Shown: positions 1 to 8,566 of the stretch, piece by piece
Numbering within the stretch: position 1 is the first letter of the stretch
How the letters are laid out: each line of letters starts with the position of its first letter
Assembly: GCA_947476075.1 (NCBI GenBank)
Contig: CANJPM010000011.1
Coordinates: 1-34,169, forward strand
Length of the DNA: 34,169 nt
Direction: 5' to 3'
From: Beijerinckiaceae bacterium
Lineage (GTDB): Bacteria > Pseudomonadota > Alphaproteobacteria > Rhizobiales > Beijerinckiaceae
Notes under the pieces: model-generated
Told to the model about the DNA's origin: nothing
The model's input: only the letters and a program-made list of their open reading frames with translations
The model's database searches: none
Position numbers and translations under genes: made by a program

Positions 1-534
1 ACGGCGGCGATTGCGGTTGCGCATGAACTGGGCGTGTCGGGGGAGCAAATTAGAAAAGCGCTGGCAGGCTTTGGCGGCGTAAAGCGGCGCTTCACCAAAA
101 CGGGAACATGGAATGGCGCGCTGATCTTCGACGATTACGGACACCATCCTGTCGAGATCGCAGCGGTGCTTCGGGCGGCGCGCGCGTCCACAAAATCGAA
201 AGTTATCGCTGTGGTGCAGCCACATCGCTATTCGCGACTGCAAGCTCTGTTCGCTGATTTCGCTACCTGTTTCAACGATGCCGACAGCGTGGTCGTCGCC
301 GATGTTTATGCAGCTGGCGAGAAGCCGATTGTGGGTTTTGACAAGGCGAGCCTTGTCGCGGCGATCAAGGCGCATGGCCATCGCAATGTGATTGCACTTG
401 ATGATCCCAAGGCGCTGGCGGGCGTCGTCGCAGGCCTTGCGGGGCCGGGCGATTACGTCGTCTGTCTTGGCGCCGGCAATATCACGCAATGGGCGCAGAG
501 CCTGCCGGGCGAGCTTTCGGAGCTGCGCGCGTGA
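1..534 (+). CDS. murC: UDP-N-acetylmuramate--L-alanine ligase, C-terminal part (5' truncated by window)
   Basis: The reading frame is open from the first base, so this is the last 177 residues of a longer protein. MurC adds L-alanine to UDP-MurNAc in the cytoplasm, the first amino-acid step of peptidoglycan precursor synthesis. The Mur ligase C-terminal domain is recognisable from [10 protein letters not shown], the QPHRYSR motif, and the closing [16 protein letters not shown] segment, all typical of MurC. Its TGA (532-534) overlaps the GTG start of murB in a GTGA arrangement, which implies translational coupling inside the division/cell-wall operon. The ATP-binding central domain and the N-terminal UDP-binding domain lie outside the window. 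Confidence 0.96.
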   Translation, partial: TAAIAVAHELGVSGEQIRKALAGFGGVKRRFTKTGTWNGALIFDDYGHHPVEIAAVLRAARASTKSKVIAVVQPHRYSRLQALFADFATCFNDADSVVVADVYAAGEKPIVGFDKASLVAAIKAHGHRNVIALDDPKALAGVVAGLAGPGDYVVCLGAGNITQWAQSLPGELSELRA

Positions 535-1451
535 GCTTTCCTGACATCAGCGATGAGTTGCGCACTCTGATGCCGGAGCTGCGCGGGCGCCTTGTCGCTA
601 ATGGCGCGCTTGCGCCCTACACATGGTTTCGCGTCGGCGGACCGGCGCAGATTTTGTTTGCGCCTGCTGACGAAGACGATCTGGCTTATTTCCTCAAGCG
701 TCTGCCGCAAGAGTTCCCGATTACGACAATCGGGCTTGGCTCCAACATGATCGTGCGCGACGGCGGCGTGCCGGGCGTTGTGATCCGCTTGAGCGGTAAG
801 GCTTTTGGCGAAATCTCCGTTGAGGCGGATTTTCGGATTCGCGCCGGCTCCGCCGTGCCTGACATTAAATTGGCGCGCGCGGCGGCCGAGGCGGGCATAG
901 ACGGTCTGGCGTTTTATCGCGGCATACCCGGCTGCATCGGCGGCGCCCTGCGCATGAACGCGGGCGCCCATGGCGGCGAGACGACGGACGTGTTGATGGA
1001 AGCGCGCGGCGTCGATCGCGCAGGCAATGTGCGCGTTTTTACCCACGCGGACATGGGTTTTTCCTATCGCCATAGTCAGGCGCCGGACGACGTGATCTTC
1101 ACGAGCGCTTTGTTTCAGGGCCGCGCCGGAAAGCCTGAAGAGATCATCGCGGAGATGGATCGCATCACCGCCGCGCGCGAGGCTACGCAGCCGATCCGTG
1201 AGAAAACGGGCGGTTCAACCTTCAAGAACCCCAAGCCGGAGAGCGCCTGGAAGCTCGTTGACGCAGCCGGTTGTCGCGGGCTTGTCAGGGGCGATGCGCA
1301 GGTGAGCGAGATGCATTGCAATTTCCTCATCAATCGCGGAAACGCCACAGCCGCAGACATTGAAGGCCTTGGCGAAGAGGTGCGCAGCCGCGTGAAGGAG
1401 ACCAGCGGCGTCGAGCTGCATTGGGAGATCAGGCGCATCGGGATCGCTTGA
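531..1451 (+). CDS. murB: UDP-N-acetylenolpyruvoylglucosamine reductase
   Basis: This is a 306-residue FAD enzyme that reduces UDP-GlcNAc-enolpyruvate to UDP-MurNAc with NADPH, the second committed step of peptidoglycan synthesis. The FAD-binding half shows [20 protein letters not shown] and the [21 protein letters not shown] stretch (about residues 135-155). The C-terminal half carries GGSTFKNP, whose serine matches the catalytic proton donor, and ends with [10 protein letters not shown], whose glutamate matches the second catalytic residue. I chose the GTG at 531 because it overlaps the murC stop and begins [10 protein letters not shown]. The longer in-frame extension back to 489 lies inside murC and has no conserved content. 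The length fits the family. Confidence 0.96.
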   Translation: MSFPDISDELRTLMPELRGRLVANGALAPYTWFRVGGPAQILFAPADEDDLAYFLKRLPQEFPITTIGLGSNMIVRDGGVPGVVIRLSGKAFGEISVEADFRIRAGSAVPDIKLARAAAEAGIDGLAFYRGIPGCIGGALRMNAGAHGGETTDVLMEARGVDRAGNVRVFTHADMGFSYRHSQAPDDVIFTSALFQGRAGKPEEIIAEMDRITAAREATQPIREKTGGSTFKNPKPESAWKLVDAAGCRGLVRGDAQVSEMHCNFLINRGNATAADIEGLGEEVRSRVKETSGVELHWEIRRIGIA

Positions 1452-1473
1452 GCGTCAACAACAGGAGCGCGGC

Positions 1474-1938
1474 ATGAACGAGTCAGACTCACGCTGGAAG
1501 CACGACGGCGTTCGGGTTATCCCTGCCGGCTCGCTTGATCCCAACACGGCGCAGACGCCGGGAATGGACCGCAAGGCGGCGGTGGATTTCGCACGGGCTG
1601 GCGCGCAGAAGTTATGGGCGGGCACGGTGTCGATACATGCCGGGGCCAAGACCGGCGCCCATCATCATGGCCCGCTGGAGAGCGTGATCTTCATCGTGCG
1701 CGGACAGGCGCGGATGCGCTGGGGCGAGCGGCTCGAATTTGTCGCCGAGGCCGGGCCGGGCGATTTCATTTTCGTGCCGCCTTTTGTGCCCCATCAGGAG
1801 ATCAACGCCAGCGAAGACGACAGTCTCGAATGCGTGCTGGTGCGCAGCGACGGGCAGGCGATTGCGGTCAATCTCGACATCGAGCCGGTGGAGAAGCCCG
1901 AGAGCGTGAAATGGATCGATCCCGTCCACCCTGACTAG
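1474..1938 (+). CDS. single-domain cupin protein, function unknown
   Basis: This 154-residue protein has one cupin beta-barrel. Cupin motif 1 is visible as GAKTGAHHHGPLES followed by VIFIVRG, with three consecutive histidines and the downstream glutamate suited to bind a metal. Motif 2 is GDFIFVPPFVPHQEIN, with the conserved Gly, Pro and His. An AGGAG ribosome site at 1463-1467 precedes the ATG. The gene sits 22 nt after murB and 81 nt before ddl, so it is probably cotranscribed with them. Cupins of this size can be isomerases, dioxygenases or small-molecule sensors, and nothing in the sequence picks one. A link to cell-wall synthesis rests only on position. Confidence 0.85.
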   Translation: MNESDSRWKHDGVRVIPAGSLDPNTAQTPGMDRKAAVDFARAGAQKLWAGTVSIHAGAKTGAHHHGPLESVIFIVRGQARMRWGERLEFVAEAGPGDFIFVPPFVPHQEINASEDDSLECVLVRSDGQAIAVNLDIEPVEKPESVKWIDPVHPD

Positions 1939-1980
1939 CCGGTTCATGATCCGGTAACCCTGTTTGCGCTAAAACTCCGT

Positions 1981-2006
1981 GACAAATCCCCCGGACAAAT
2001 CCCCCG
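1981..2006 (+). repeat. perfect tandem duplication of 13 bp upstream of ddl
   Basis: GACAAATCCCCCG occurs twice head to tail (1981-1993 and 1994-2006), 13 nt before the ddl ATG and just before the AAGGCGGAAG ribosome site. It lies in non-coding sequence between the cupin gene and ddl. A recent slippage duplication or a paired binding site are both possible. Confidence 0.9.
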
Positions 2007-2019
2007 AAAGGCGGAAGTC

Positions 2020-2943
2020 ATGAGCAAGCACGTCGCGGTCCTGATGGGCGGCTGGTCTTCGGAGCGCGAGGTTTCGCTGCGCTCGGGCGAGGCCTGCGCC
2101 AAAGCGCTGGAGGGCGAGGGCTATGGCGTCACGCGCGTCGATGTCGGCCGGGACGTGGCCAACGTGCTGGCGGCCCTCAAGCCGGATGTCGCGTTCAACG
2201 CGCTGCATGGGCCTGCGGGCGAGGACGGGACCATTCAGGGCGTGCTGGAGCTGCTGGCCATCCCCTACACCCATTCAGGCGTGCTGGCCTCGGCTCTGGC
2301 CATGAACAAGCCAATGGCCAAGACCGTGATGGCTGCCGCCGGCGTGCCGGTTCCCATGGGCAAAATCGTCAGCCGGGCGGAGGCCGCCAAGGCTCACGTC
2401 TTGCCGCGCCCCTATGTTTTGAAGCCTTTGGCGGAAGGGTCTTCCTATGGCGTGTTCATCGTGGGCCAGGGCGATGAAAATCCCCCCGCCGAGCTTGGCC
2501 GCACCGACTGGAGATACGGCGAATCTCTTCTTGCCGAGGAATTCATCGCGGGCCGCGAATTAACCTGCGCCGTGATGGGAGATCGGGCGCTGGACGTCAT
2601 CGATATCCGGGCTGCGGACGGCGGTTGGTACGATTACACAGCTAAATACGCAAAAGGTGGATCAATTCACATCCTTCCTGCCGAAATTAAAGGAAATATT
2701 TACCAACACATCCAACAGTTGGCCCTAACGGCGCACAGGGCGCTCGGGTGCCGCGGCGTAAGCCGCAGCGACTTCCGGTACGACGATTCTCCCAATGGTT
2801 CGGGGGCGCTCGTAGTGCTGGAGGTGAATACCCAACCGGGTATGACCGAGACGTCCCTTGTGCCTGAGCTCGCGGCTTATGCCGGTTTAAGTTTCGGTGA
2901 GTTGGTCCGATGGATGGTGGAAGACGCCTCCTGCGACAGATGA
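2020..2943 (+). CDS. ddl: D-alanine--D-alanine ligase
   Basis: This 307-residue ATP-grasp enzyme joins two D-alanines to make the dipeptide used by MurF. The N-terminal segment VLMGGWSSEREVSLRSG (residues about 7-23) is the Ddl signature containing the catalytic glutamate. YVLKPLAEGSSYGVFIV contributes ATP binding, and the C-terminal EVNTQPGMTETSLVPE carries the Mg-binding Glu/Asn and the serine-containing loop. The start is supported by AAGGCGGAAG just upstream. Its TGA overlaps a downstream ATG (ATGA, 2940-2943) that I take as the ftsQ start. A stretch near 2640-2730 uses unusually AT-rich codons compared with the rest of the gene. Confidence 0.97.
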   Translation: MSKHVAVLMGGWSSEREVSLRSGEACAKALEGEGYGVTRVDVGRDVANVLAALKPDVAFNALHGPAGEDGTIQGVLELLAIPYTHSGVLASALAMNKPMAKTVMAAAGVPVPMGKIVSRAEAAKAHVLPRPYVLKPLAEGSSYGVFIVGQGDENPPAELGRTDWRYGESLLAEEFIAGRELTCAVMGDRALDVIDIRAADGGWYDYTAKYAKGGSIHILPAEIKGNIYQHIQQLALTAHRALGCRGVSRSDFRYDDSPNGSGALVVLEVNTQPGMTETSLVPELAAYAGLSFGELVRWMVEDASCDR

Positions 2944-3893
2944 CGGGATCCTATCCCTCACTTGCGACAGCGCAGCCCGCGCTCGCAGGATTCGCAGACG
3001 CACGTCCTGACGCCTTTGGTCGGGCGAGCCTGAAAATGCCGGGGCGCCGTCGTCGGCGGCGGAGCAACCCCTTGTTCGAGGGGTTGCGCAATGTCGTTCT
3101 TGGGCGGGGCTTTGGCGCTCTGCTCGCTGTTCTTTTTCTCGGCATGGTCGGCGCGTATGGCGTGGCGATCGGGGGCGGCTATCACCGCTTCGTGGCCGCC
3201 AATGGCGCGCCTGCCGACATTCTCGCCAAGGCGATGGGATTTGGCGTGGATGTGATTACGATTTCGGGACAACGCAGCCTCAGCGCCGACGAAGCGCTGG
3301 CGGCGGCCGCCGTCACCGACAGGCATTCGCTGCTCTTTCTTGATGCGCTGGCCGTGCGCGAACGCCTGATGGCCACACCGCTCATCAAGGATGCGCGGGT
3401 GCGCAAGCTCTATCCTGGCCGGCTTGTGATCGAGCTGACGGAGCGCGACGAGTTCGCGCTGTGGCAGAGCGATGGACAGATTTTCGTGGTGGCGCAGGAC
3501 GGCAAGCCCATCGACGTGTTGCGCGACGAGCGCTTTGTGAATTTGCCGTTCGTGGTGGGCGAAGGCGCCAATGAGCGCGTCGCTGAATTCCAGCGCATTG
3601 TTGACGCTGCTGGCGACTTCAAATCGAAAATCCGCGCCGGCGTTCTGGTCACCAACCGGCGCTGGAACGTGAAGCTCACGACCGGCGTCGACGTGAAACT
3701 GCCCGAGCAGAACCCGGAAGGCGCCATGGCGGCGCTGGCGCGTCTGTCCCGCACGCAGCAGATCGCCGACAAGGACGTGATTTCGATCGACATGCGCGTG
3801 CCCGGCCGCATCGCCGCGCGCCTGAGCGAAGAGGCCGCCGCATTGCGCGCCGAAGCGCAGGCCAAAAAGCCGGTTCGCAGAGGCGCAGTATGA
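2940..3893 (+). CDS. ftsQ: cell division protein FtsQ (divisome, POTRA domain)
   Basis: This 317-residue bitopic inner-membrane protein would link cytoplasmic and periplasmic parts of the divisome. A basic cytoplasmic stretch (PGRRRRRRSN, about residues 34-43) precedes one transmembrane segment (about 57-78, LLAVLFLGMVGAYGVAI). The POTRA domain follows (from about VDVITISGQRSLSADE), with VRKLYPGRLVIELTER typical of FtsQ. The C-terminal beta domain runs to about residue 290 and ends in an Ala/Lys-rich tail. I chose the ATG at 2940 because it overlaps the ddl stop as ATGA. An in-frame ATG at 2910 would lie 34 nt inside ddl. The stop overlaps the ftsA start. Confidence 0.94.
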   Translation: MTGSYPSLATAQPALAGFADARPDAFGRASLKMPGRRRRRRSNPLFEGLRNVVLGRGFGALLAVLFLGMVGAYGVAIGGGYHRFVAANGAPADILAKAMGFGVDVITISGQRSLSADEALAAAAVTDRHSLLFLDALAVRERLMATPLIKDARVRKLYPGRLVIELTERDEFALWQSDGQIFVVAQDGKPIDVLRDERFVNLPFVVGEGANERVAEFQRIVDAAGDFKSKIRAGVLVTNRRWNVKLTTGVDVKLPEQNPEGAMAALARLSRTQQIADKDVISIDMRVPGRIAARLSEEAAALRAEAQAKKPVRRGAV

Positions 3894-5206
3894 GCGCCCA
3901 ATATTTCACGCCCCGCATGAAGCCGCTGTCTGCGCGCAAGAGCGCGATTTTGTGCGCGCTCGACGTTGGCACCTCAAAGGTCGCGTGCCTGATCGCCCGG
4001 CTGATGCCTGCCGAGCAATCTGATCTGCTGCGTGGTCGCACCCATCATTGCCGTATTCTGGGCATTGGCCATCAGCGCTCGCGCGGCCTCAAGGGCGGCG
4101 TGGTGATTGATATGGACGAGGCGGAGAAGGCGATCCGGCTCGCCGTCGATTCCGCCGAACGCATGGCGGGCGTGCAGGTTGAAAGCGTTATCCTCAGCAT
4201 CAGCGGCGGTCGCATTGGATCGAGCTTCTACGGCGCCAAAGTGCGCGTCGGCGGCAATTCGGTCAGCGAGTCCGACGTCCATCGCGTGCTTGAGGCTGCG
4301 GCCTCGCGCACGGCCCAGCAGGGTCGCGCGGTGCTGCACGCCATGCCGCGTTCGTTCGCGCTCGACGGCGCCACCGGCGTGCGCGACCCCAGCGGCATGA
4401 TCGGCGAAGAGCTTGGCGCGCAAATGCACGTCGTGAGCATCGATTCGGCGCCGGTTCGCAATCTCATGCTCTGCGTCGAGCGTTGCCATCTCGACGTTGA
4501 GGCGGTGGTCGCCACGCCCTACGCCGCAGGCCTTGCCGCGCTCGTGGACGACGAGGCCGAGATGGGCACCGCAGTGATCGATCTTGGCGGCGGCACGACG
4601 TCGATTGCGGTGTTTTCCGAAAATCGCCTCGAGCACGTCGACGCGATTGCGGTTGGCGGCAATCACGTAACAATGGACATTGCACGCGGCCTGACGCTGC
4701 GCCTGTCCGACGCTGAGCGATTGAAAACCTATTACGGCGCCTGCATTTCTTCACCCTCTGACGATCGTGAGACGATTGCCGTCAGCCAGGTTGGCGAGGA
4801 TGGCAACCACGTCACGCATCTGCCCAAGTCCCATCTCGTGCGCATCATCAAGCCGCGCGTCGAGGAGATTCTGGAGCTGGTGCGCGACCGCCTGGTGGGC
4901 GCAGGCTATGCGCCGCAAGCGGGGCTGCGTGTCGTTCTCACCGGCGGCGCCAGCCAGCTGACGGGCCTGCCCGAGGCGGCGCGCCGCATCATATCAGGCC
5001 ATGTGCGCATGGGTCGCCCGCTTGGCATTCAGGGTCTGCCTGAATCTGCAAAGAATCCGGCGTTCGCCGCCGCGATCGGTCTTGTCGTATTCCCGCAATA
5101 TGCGGGCATCGAGTTCTTCGAACCCCGACGCATGCCGATGCTGTCGACGGGAACGGGAGACGGCTACGTCGGCAACGTCGTGAGATGGTTGAAGAATAGC
5201 TTTTAA
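3890..5206 (+). CDS. ftsA: cell division protein FtsA
   Basis: This 438-residue actin-like ATPase tethers FtsZ filaments to the membrane. The phosphate-1 loop CALDVGTSKVACLIA (about residues 22-36), the phosphate-2 motif AVIDLGGGTTSIAVF and the later VVLTGGASQLTG adenosine motif define the fold. The last residues GNVVRWLKNSF form a short amphipathic helix like the known FtsA membrane-targeting sequence. The ATG overlaps the ftsQ stop as ATGA (3890-3893), so translation is probably coupled. A 99-nt gap separates it from ftsZ. The length is slightly longer than E. coli FtsA, with an N-terminal extension of about 10-15 residues before the first motif. Confidence 0.97.
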   Translation: MSAQYFTPRMKPLSARKSAILCALDVGTSKVACLIARLMPAEQSDLLRGRTHHCRILGIGHQRSRGLKGGVVIDMDEAEKAIRLAVDSAERMAGVQVESVILSISGGRIGSSFYGAKVRVGGNSVSESDVHRVLEAAASRTAQQGRAVLHAMPRSFALDGATGVRDPSGMIGEELGAQMHVVSIDSAPVRNLMLCVERCHLDVEAVVATPYAAGLAALVDDEAEMGTAVIDLGGGTTSIAVFSENRLEHVDAIAVGGNHVTMDIARGLTLRLSDAERLKTYYGACISSPSDDRETIAVSQVGEDGNHVTHLPKSHLVRIIKPRVEEILELVRDRLVGAGYAPQAGLRVVLTGGASQLTGLPEAARRIISGHVRMGRPLGIQGLPESAKNPAFAAAIGLVVFPQYAGIEFFEPRRMPMLSTGTGDGYVGNVVRWLKNSF

Positions 5207-5305
5207 GGAATTCGCTCTTGAGCGGATCGGCGCGCAGGCCGGACCGAACGAGAGCAAAGCGAAACATAGTGGACGGGCGAAGCCCCTAACAAGCGAGAGG
5301 CCAAA

Positions 5306-7054
5306 ATGACGATCAATCTGAAGGCGCCCGAACTCCGGGAACTGAAGCCCCGCATCATGGTTTGCGGCGTTGGCGGCGCCGGCGGCAATGCGGTCAACAA
5401 CATGATCACGTCGGGCCTGATGGGCGTTGACTTCGTGGTCGCCAACACCGACGCGCAAGCGCTGACCTCGTCGAAGGCCGACCGCATTATCCAGATGGGC
5501 ATGCAGGTCACCGAAGGTCTTGGAGCCGGCGCGCAGCCGGAAGTGGGTCGCGCCGCCGCTGAAGAAGCGATGGACGAAATCCGCGATCATTTCGCTGGCG
5601 TCCATATGGTGTTCGTCACCGCCGGCATGGGCGGCGGCACCGGCACCGGCGCAGCGCCCGTGATTGCGCGCATTGCGCGCGAGATGGGCATTCTGACGGT
5701 GGGCGTCGTCACCAAGCCGTTCCAGTTTGAAGGCGTGCGCCGTATGCGCCTGGCCGAGAGCGGCATCACTGAATTGCAGAAGTCCGTCGATACGCTGATC
5801 GTCATTCCCAACCAGAACCTGTTCCGCGTCGCCAACGAGAAGACGACGTTCGCCGACGCGTTCTCGATGGCCGACCAGGTGCTCTATTCGGGCGTTGCCT
5901 GCATCACCGATTTGATGGTCAAGGAAGGCCTCATCAACCTCGACTTCGCCGACGTGCGCGCCATCATGCGCGAAATGGGCAAGGCGATGATGGGCACCGG
6001 CGAGGCGACCGGCGAGCGCCGCGCGATTTTGGCGGCCGAAGCAGCCATCGCCAACCCGTTGCTCGACGAGACCTCCATGCGGGGCGCCCGCGGGCTGCTG
6101 ATCTCGATCACCGGCGGCAACGATCTGACGCTCTATGAAGTGGATGAGGCCGCCAGCCGCATCCGTCAGGAAGTCGATGAGGAAGCCAACATCATTCTTG
6201 GCGCCACGTTCGACGAATCGCTCGACGGCATCGTGCGCGTGTCGGTGGTCGCGACCGGCATCGACACCCCGGCCAAGCACATCAACGCCGCCGAGGTGCG
6301 AATCGCCGAAGCTGCGCAGAAGTTGCGCGTGCAGGCCGCCGCCGCCCCCCGCCCGGAGCATGACCGCTTCCAGCCGCAGGCGTCGTCATTTGCCCCCGCT
6401 GCTCCCGAACACGCTCCCGAGCGTGAGGCTGAACCGGCGCCGCAGAGCTATTATTCGGCTCCGTCCGCGCCCATCTCCTATGCGCCTGCGCCTTCGATGG
6501 AGGACGTGCAGCTCGAACAGCAGACGCGCGCCCGCCCGACGCCGGCCATGTTCACGGCGCCGCCGGCTCCGGTGGACTATGCGCCCCAGCATGCTCCGGG
6601 TCCGTTCACGCCGCCGGCTCCCGAGCGCGTGATTCGCGGCCCGCGTATGCCGACCCATGACGAGTTCCCGCCCCAGATCCAAAAGCAATTGGCGGCGCAG
6701 CGGGGCGAAGCTCCGGCGGAAGCCGGTCCTGAATCCAAGCGTCGCAGCCTGCTGGAGCGTTTGGCCTCGTTCGGCATGAAGGCCTCGGAGGAGCCAGCCC
6801 CCGTGCAGACTCGCCCGCGCGCTCCAATGGTCAATCCTATGCAGGCGGCGGTTCAGGCGCCCGCGCCCGCGCCGCGTCCGCAACTCCCCCCGACCCAGAC
6901 CCATGCGGAATACGCCCGCCGTCCGCAGGCGCCGTCCGCCCCCGCCCCGGCACGTCAGCAACAGCTTGATCTGCACGGACGGGCCGCCCCGGCCCGCTCG
7001 ATGGAGGATGACAATCTGGAGATTCCGGCGTTCTTGCGGCGTCAGTCTAGCTGA
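5306..7054 (+). CDS. ftsZ: cell division protein FtsZ with long proline-rich linker
   Basis: This is a 582-residue tubulin-like GTPase that forms the cytokinetic ring. The nucleotide site begins with [13 protein letters not shown] (residues 21-33). The tubulin signature GGGTGTG is at about 109-115. The T7 loop NLDFADV at about 211-217 supplies the catalytic aspartates. After about residue 330 comes a roughly 230-residue linker rich in Pro and Ala, then the conserved C-terminal peptide [10 protein letters not shown] that binds FtsA and other partners. The protein is much longer than the 380-residue E. coli form, but long linkers are common in Rhizobiales. A GAGAGG ribosome site precedes the ATG. 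A strong terminator follows at 7082. Confidence 0.98.
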   Translation: MTINLKAPELRELKPRIMVCGVGGAGGNAVNNMITSGLMGVDFVVANTDAQALTSSKADRIIQMGMQVTEGLGAGAQPEVGRAAAEEAMDEIRDHFAGVHMVFVTAGMGGGTGTGAAPVIARIAREMGILTVGVVTKPFQFEGVRRMRLAESGITELQKSVDTLIVIPNQNLFRVANEKTTFADAFSMADQVLYSGVACITDLMVKEGLINLDFADVRAIMREMGKAMMGTGEATGERRAILAAEAAIANPLLDETSMRGARGLLISITGGNDLTLYEVDEAASRIRQEVDEEANIILGATFDESLDGIVRVSVVATGIDTPAKHINAAEVRIAEAAQKLRVQAAAAPRPEHDRFQPQASSFAPAAPEHAPEREAEPAPQSYYSAPSAPISYAPAPSMEDVQLEQQTRARPTPAMFTAPPAPVDYAPQHAPGPFTPPAPERVIRGPRMPTHDEFPPQIQKQLAAQRGEAPAEAGPESKRRSLLERLASFGMKASEEPAPVQTRPRAPMVNPMQAAVQAPAPAPRPQLPPTQTHAEYARRPQAPSAPAPARQQQLDLHGRAAPARSMEDDNLEIPAFLRRQSS

Positions 7055-7081
7055 CGCCGGTCCCTTCGCCGATGCGACAAC

Positions 7082-7110
7082 AGCCCGCGCCCCACAGCGC
7101 GGGCTTTTAT
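7082..7110 (+). terminator. rho-independent terminator after ftsZ
   Basis: AGCCCGCGC (7082-7090) pairs perfectly with GCGCGGGCT (7097-7105) across a 6-nt loop, followed by a TTTTAT run. It lies 27 nt after the ftsZ stop and marks the end of the murC-ftsZ transcription unit. Confidence 0.9.
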
Positions 7111-7404
7111 CTTTATGAAATATTTAATGTTTTTCTGATTGTTCAGGCTTTGAGGCAATTGTTACATGACGTAAGAAACCGTGATTTTGTCGTGGCGGAA
7201 CCAAGGCGTAATTTGGCGCTGCGGTAGAGGATTCGTCGTCTGACGATCTAATGACGCAAACGAGCGCAGGGTCAGCGTCCCACCTTTCGGTTCAGGGACT
7301 CGCCGTCGCAGAATAAGGGAAAAGCGTCGGCGTCATGAGTGCGGCTTTCGGTCTTCAGGATCGCTTGTCGTTCGTGACGTGACGCAAATACAAGCGAGAA
7401 GCCT
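7111..7404 (+). promoter_or_regulatory. ftsZ-lpxC intergenic region with candidate lpxC promoter
   Basis: About 290 nt without a coding region separate the ftsZ terminator from lpxC. The first half is AT-rich relative to its surroundings. The best promoter-like pair I see is TTGTCG (7187-7192) and TAATTT (7209-7214) with a 16-nt spacer. It would give a 5' leader of about 180 nt for lpxC. I see no conserved RNA motif in that leader. The promoter assignment is by eye only. Confidence 0.35.
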
Positions 7405-8349
7405 ATGATGCCGGCACGACAGACGACTTTGAAAAGCCAGATCGCTCTTGCGGGCGCCGGCGTTCATTCGAATGCTCCCGCTCATCTGGTTCTTCACCCG
7501 GCTGAGGCGAACACCGGCATCGTTTTCCTGCGCACCGGACTTGAAGGAGGGCGTGAACGCTCCATCGAGGCGCGCTGGTCGCAAGTGACCACAACCGAAT
7601 TATGCACAGTGATCGGCGATGCCTCGTCGGGCGCCGTCTCCACCATCGAGCATTTGCTGGCCGCTTTCGCCGGGCTTGGCGTCGACAACGCTCTGGTCGA
7701 GGTCGATGGGCCGGAAGTGCCGATCATGGACGGCTCCTCGGCCGCCTTCGTCGAGGCGATCGATCAGGTCGGCATCGCCGAGCTGTCCGCCCCGCGCCGC
7801 TATATCAAGGTGCTGAAGCCCGTGCGCATTGAGCATGGCCGCGCCTTCTCGGAATTGCGCCCGGCCAATTCGGGCTTCCGGCTTGAAGTAGAGATTGATT
7901 TCGCCCAGGGCGTTATCGGTCGCCAGAAGAAGGTCATCGACCTCGACGCCAAGACTTTCCGCCGCGACATCGCCCGCGCCCGCACCTTTGGCTTCGTGCA
8001 TGACGTTGAGCGGTTGTGGAAAGCGGGCTTTGCCCTCGGCGCATCGCTCGAAAACTCGATCGCGCTGGAAGAAGGCCGCATCCTGAACCCCGAAGGCTTG
8101 CGTTTTTCCGATGAATTCGTGCGTCACAAGACGCTGGACGCCGTGGGCGATCTGGCGCTGGCCGGCGCACCGCTGATTGGAACCTATCGCTCCTATTGCG
8201 GCGGCCACCGCACCAATGTCGCGGTGCTTGAGGCGCTGTTCAGCGACCGCAGCGCCTATGAAGTGGTGGAGGCGCCCAAGCGTCGTCTGGGCGCACGCAC
8301 TGAGAGCGCTTTTGCAGGCGCGCCGGCTTTCTCAGCGGAAATCAACTAG
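7405..8349 (+). CDS. lpxC: UDP-3-O-acyl-N-acetylglucosamine deacetylase
   Basis: This 314-residue zinc enzyme performs the committed step of lipid A synthesis, removing acetate from UDP-3-O-acyl-GlcNAc. All expected active-site residues are present. STIEHLLAAF supplies Glu82 and the zinc ligand His83. HKTLDAVGDL supplies the ligands His241 and Asp245. GGHRTN supplies His268. The N-terminal TTLKSQIALAGAGVHS is typical of the family. Two adjacent ATGs (7405 and 7408) could start the protein. The length is normal. It follows the ftsZ terminator, so it probably has its own promoter, and it precedes bamD as in other alphaproteobacteria. Confidence 0.97.
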   Translation: MMPARQTTLKSQIALAGAGVHSNAPAHLVLHPAEANTGIVFLRTGLEGGRERSIEARWSQVTTTELCTVIGDASSGAVSTIEHLLAAFAGLGVDNALVEVDGPEVPIMDGSSAAFVEAIDQVGIAELSAPRRYIKVLKPVRIEHGRAFSELRPANSGFRLEVEIDFAQGVIGRQKKVIDLDAKTFRRDIARARTFGFVHDVERLWKAGFALGASLENSIALEEGRILNPEGLRFSDEFVRHKTLDAVGDLALAGAPLIGTYRSYCGGHRTNVAVLEALFSDRSAYEVVEAPKRRLGARTESAFAGAPAFSAEIN

Positions 8350-8407
8350 TCAATTTCCAGTCTGCGACGGGTTTTAGCCACAATCTCAGGGTGAAGATCA
8401 GCGCAAG

Positions 8408-8425
8408 GCGGACGCTTGAGTCCGC
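8408..8425 (+). other. short stem-loop between lpxC and bamD
   Basis: GCGGAC (8408-8413) pairs with GTCCGC (8420-8425) around GCTTGA, 59 nt after the lpxC stop. No T tract follows, so it is not a clear terminator. It may be an attenuator or RNA-stability stem, or simply chance. The rest of the 217-nt gap shows nothing definite. Confidence 0.3.
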
Positions 8426-8566
8426 AAGCTGTTGTCAGCAGGGGAAGGGCATCCTTCAACGATTGGCGCTACCGCCGGTTTTGTTGTAGAAGCCAGTTCA
8501 AACCTGCGTCGTTCCGGCTGGAAGGCTCGTCGCCCCCCGCCGCTCTCACCTTCAGGCGAGTGTCCA

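Noticed and set aside
2687-2702. CtrA site TTAA-N7-TTAA within ddl
   Set aside because: The second half-site reads TTTA and the spacing is 8, so it does not meet the consensus. Kept only as part of the AT-rich patch observation.
4994-6361. Long 455-residue minus-strand frame opposite ftsA/ftsZ
   Set aside because: It is fully antisense to two well-supported genes, rich in His/Gly/Ala/Asp as expected for a shadow frame in GC-rich DNA, and has no domain motifs.
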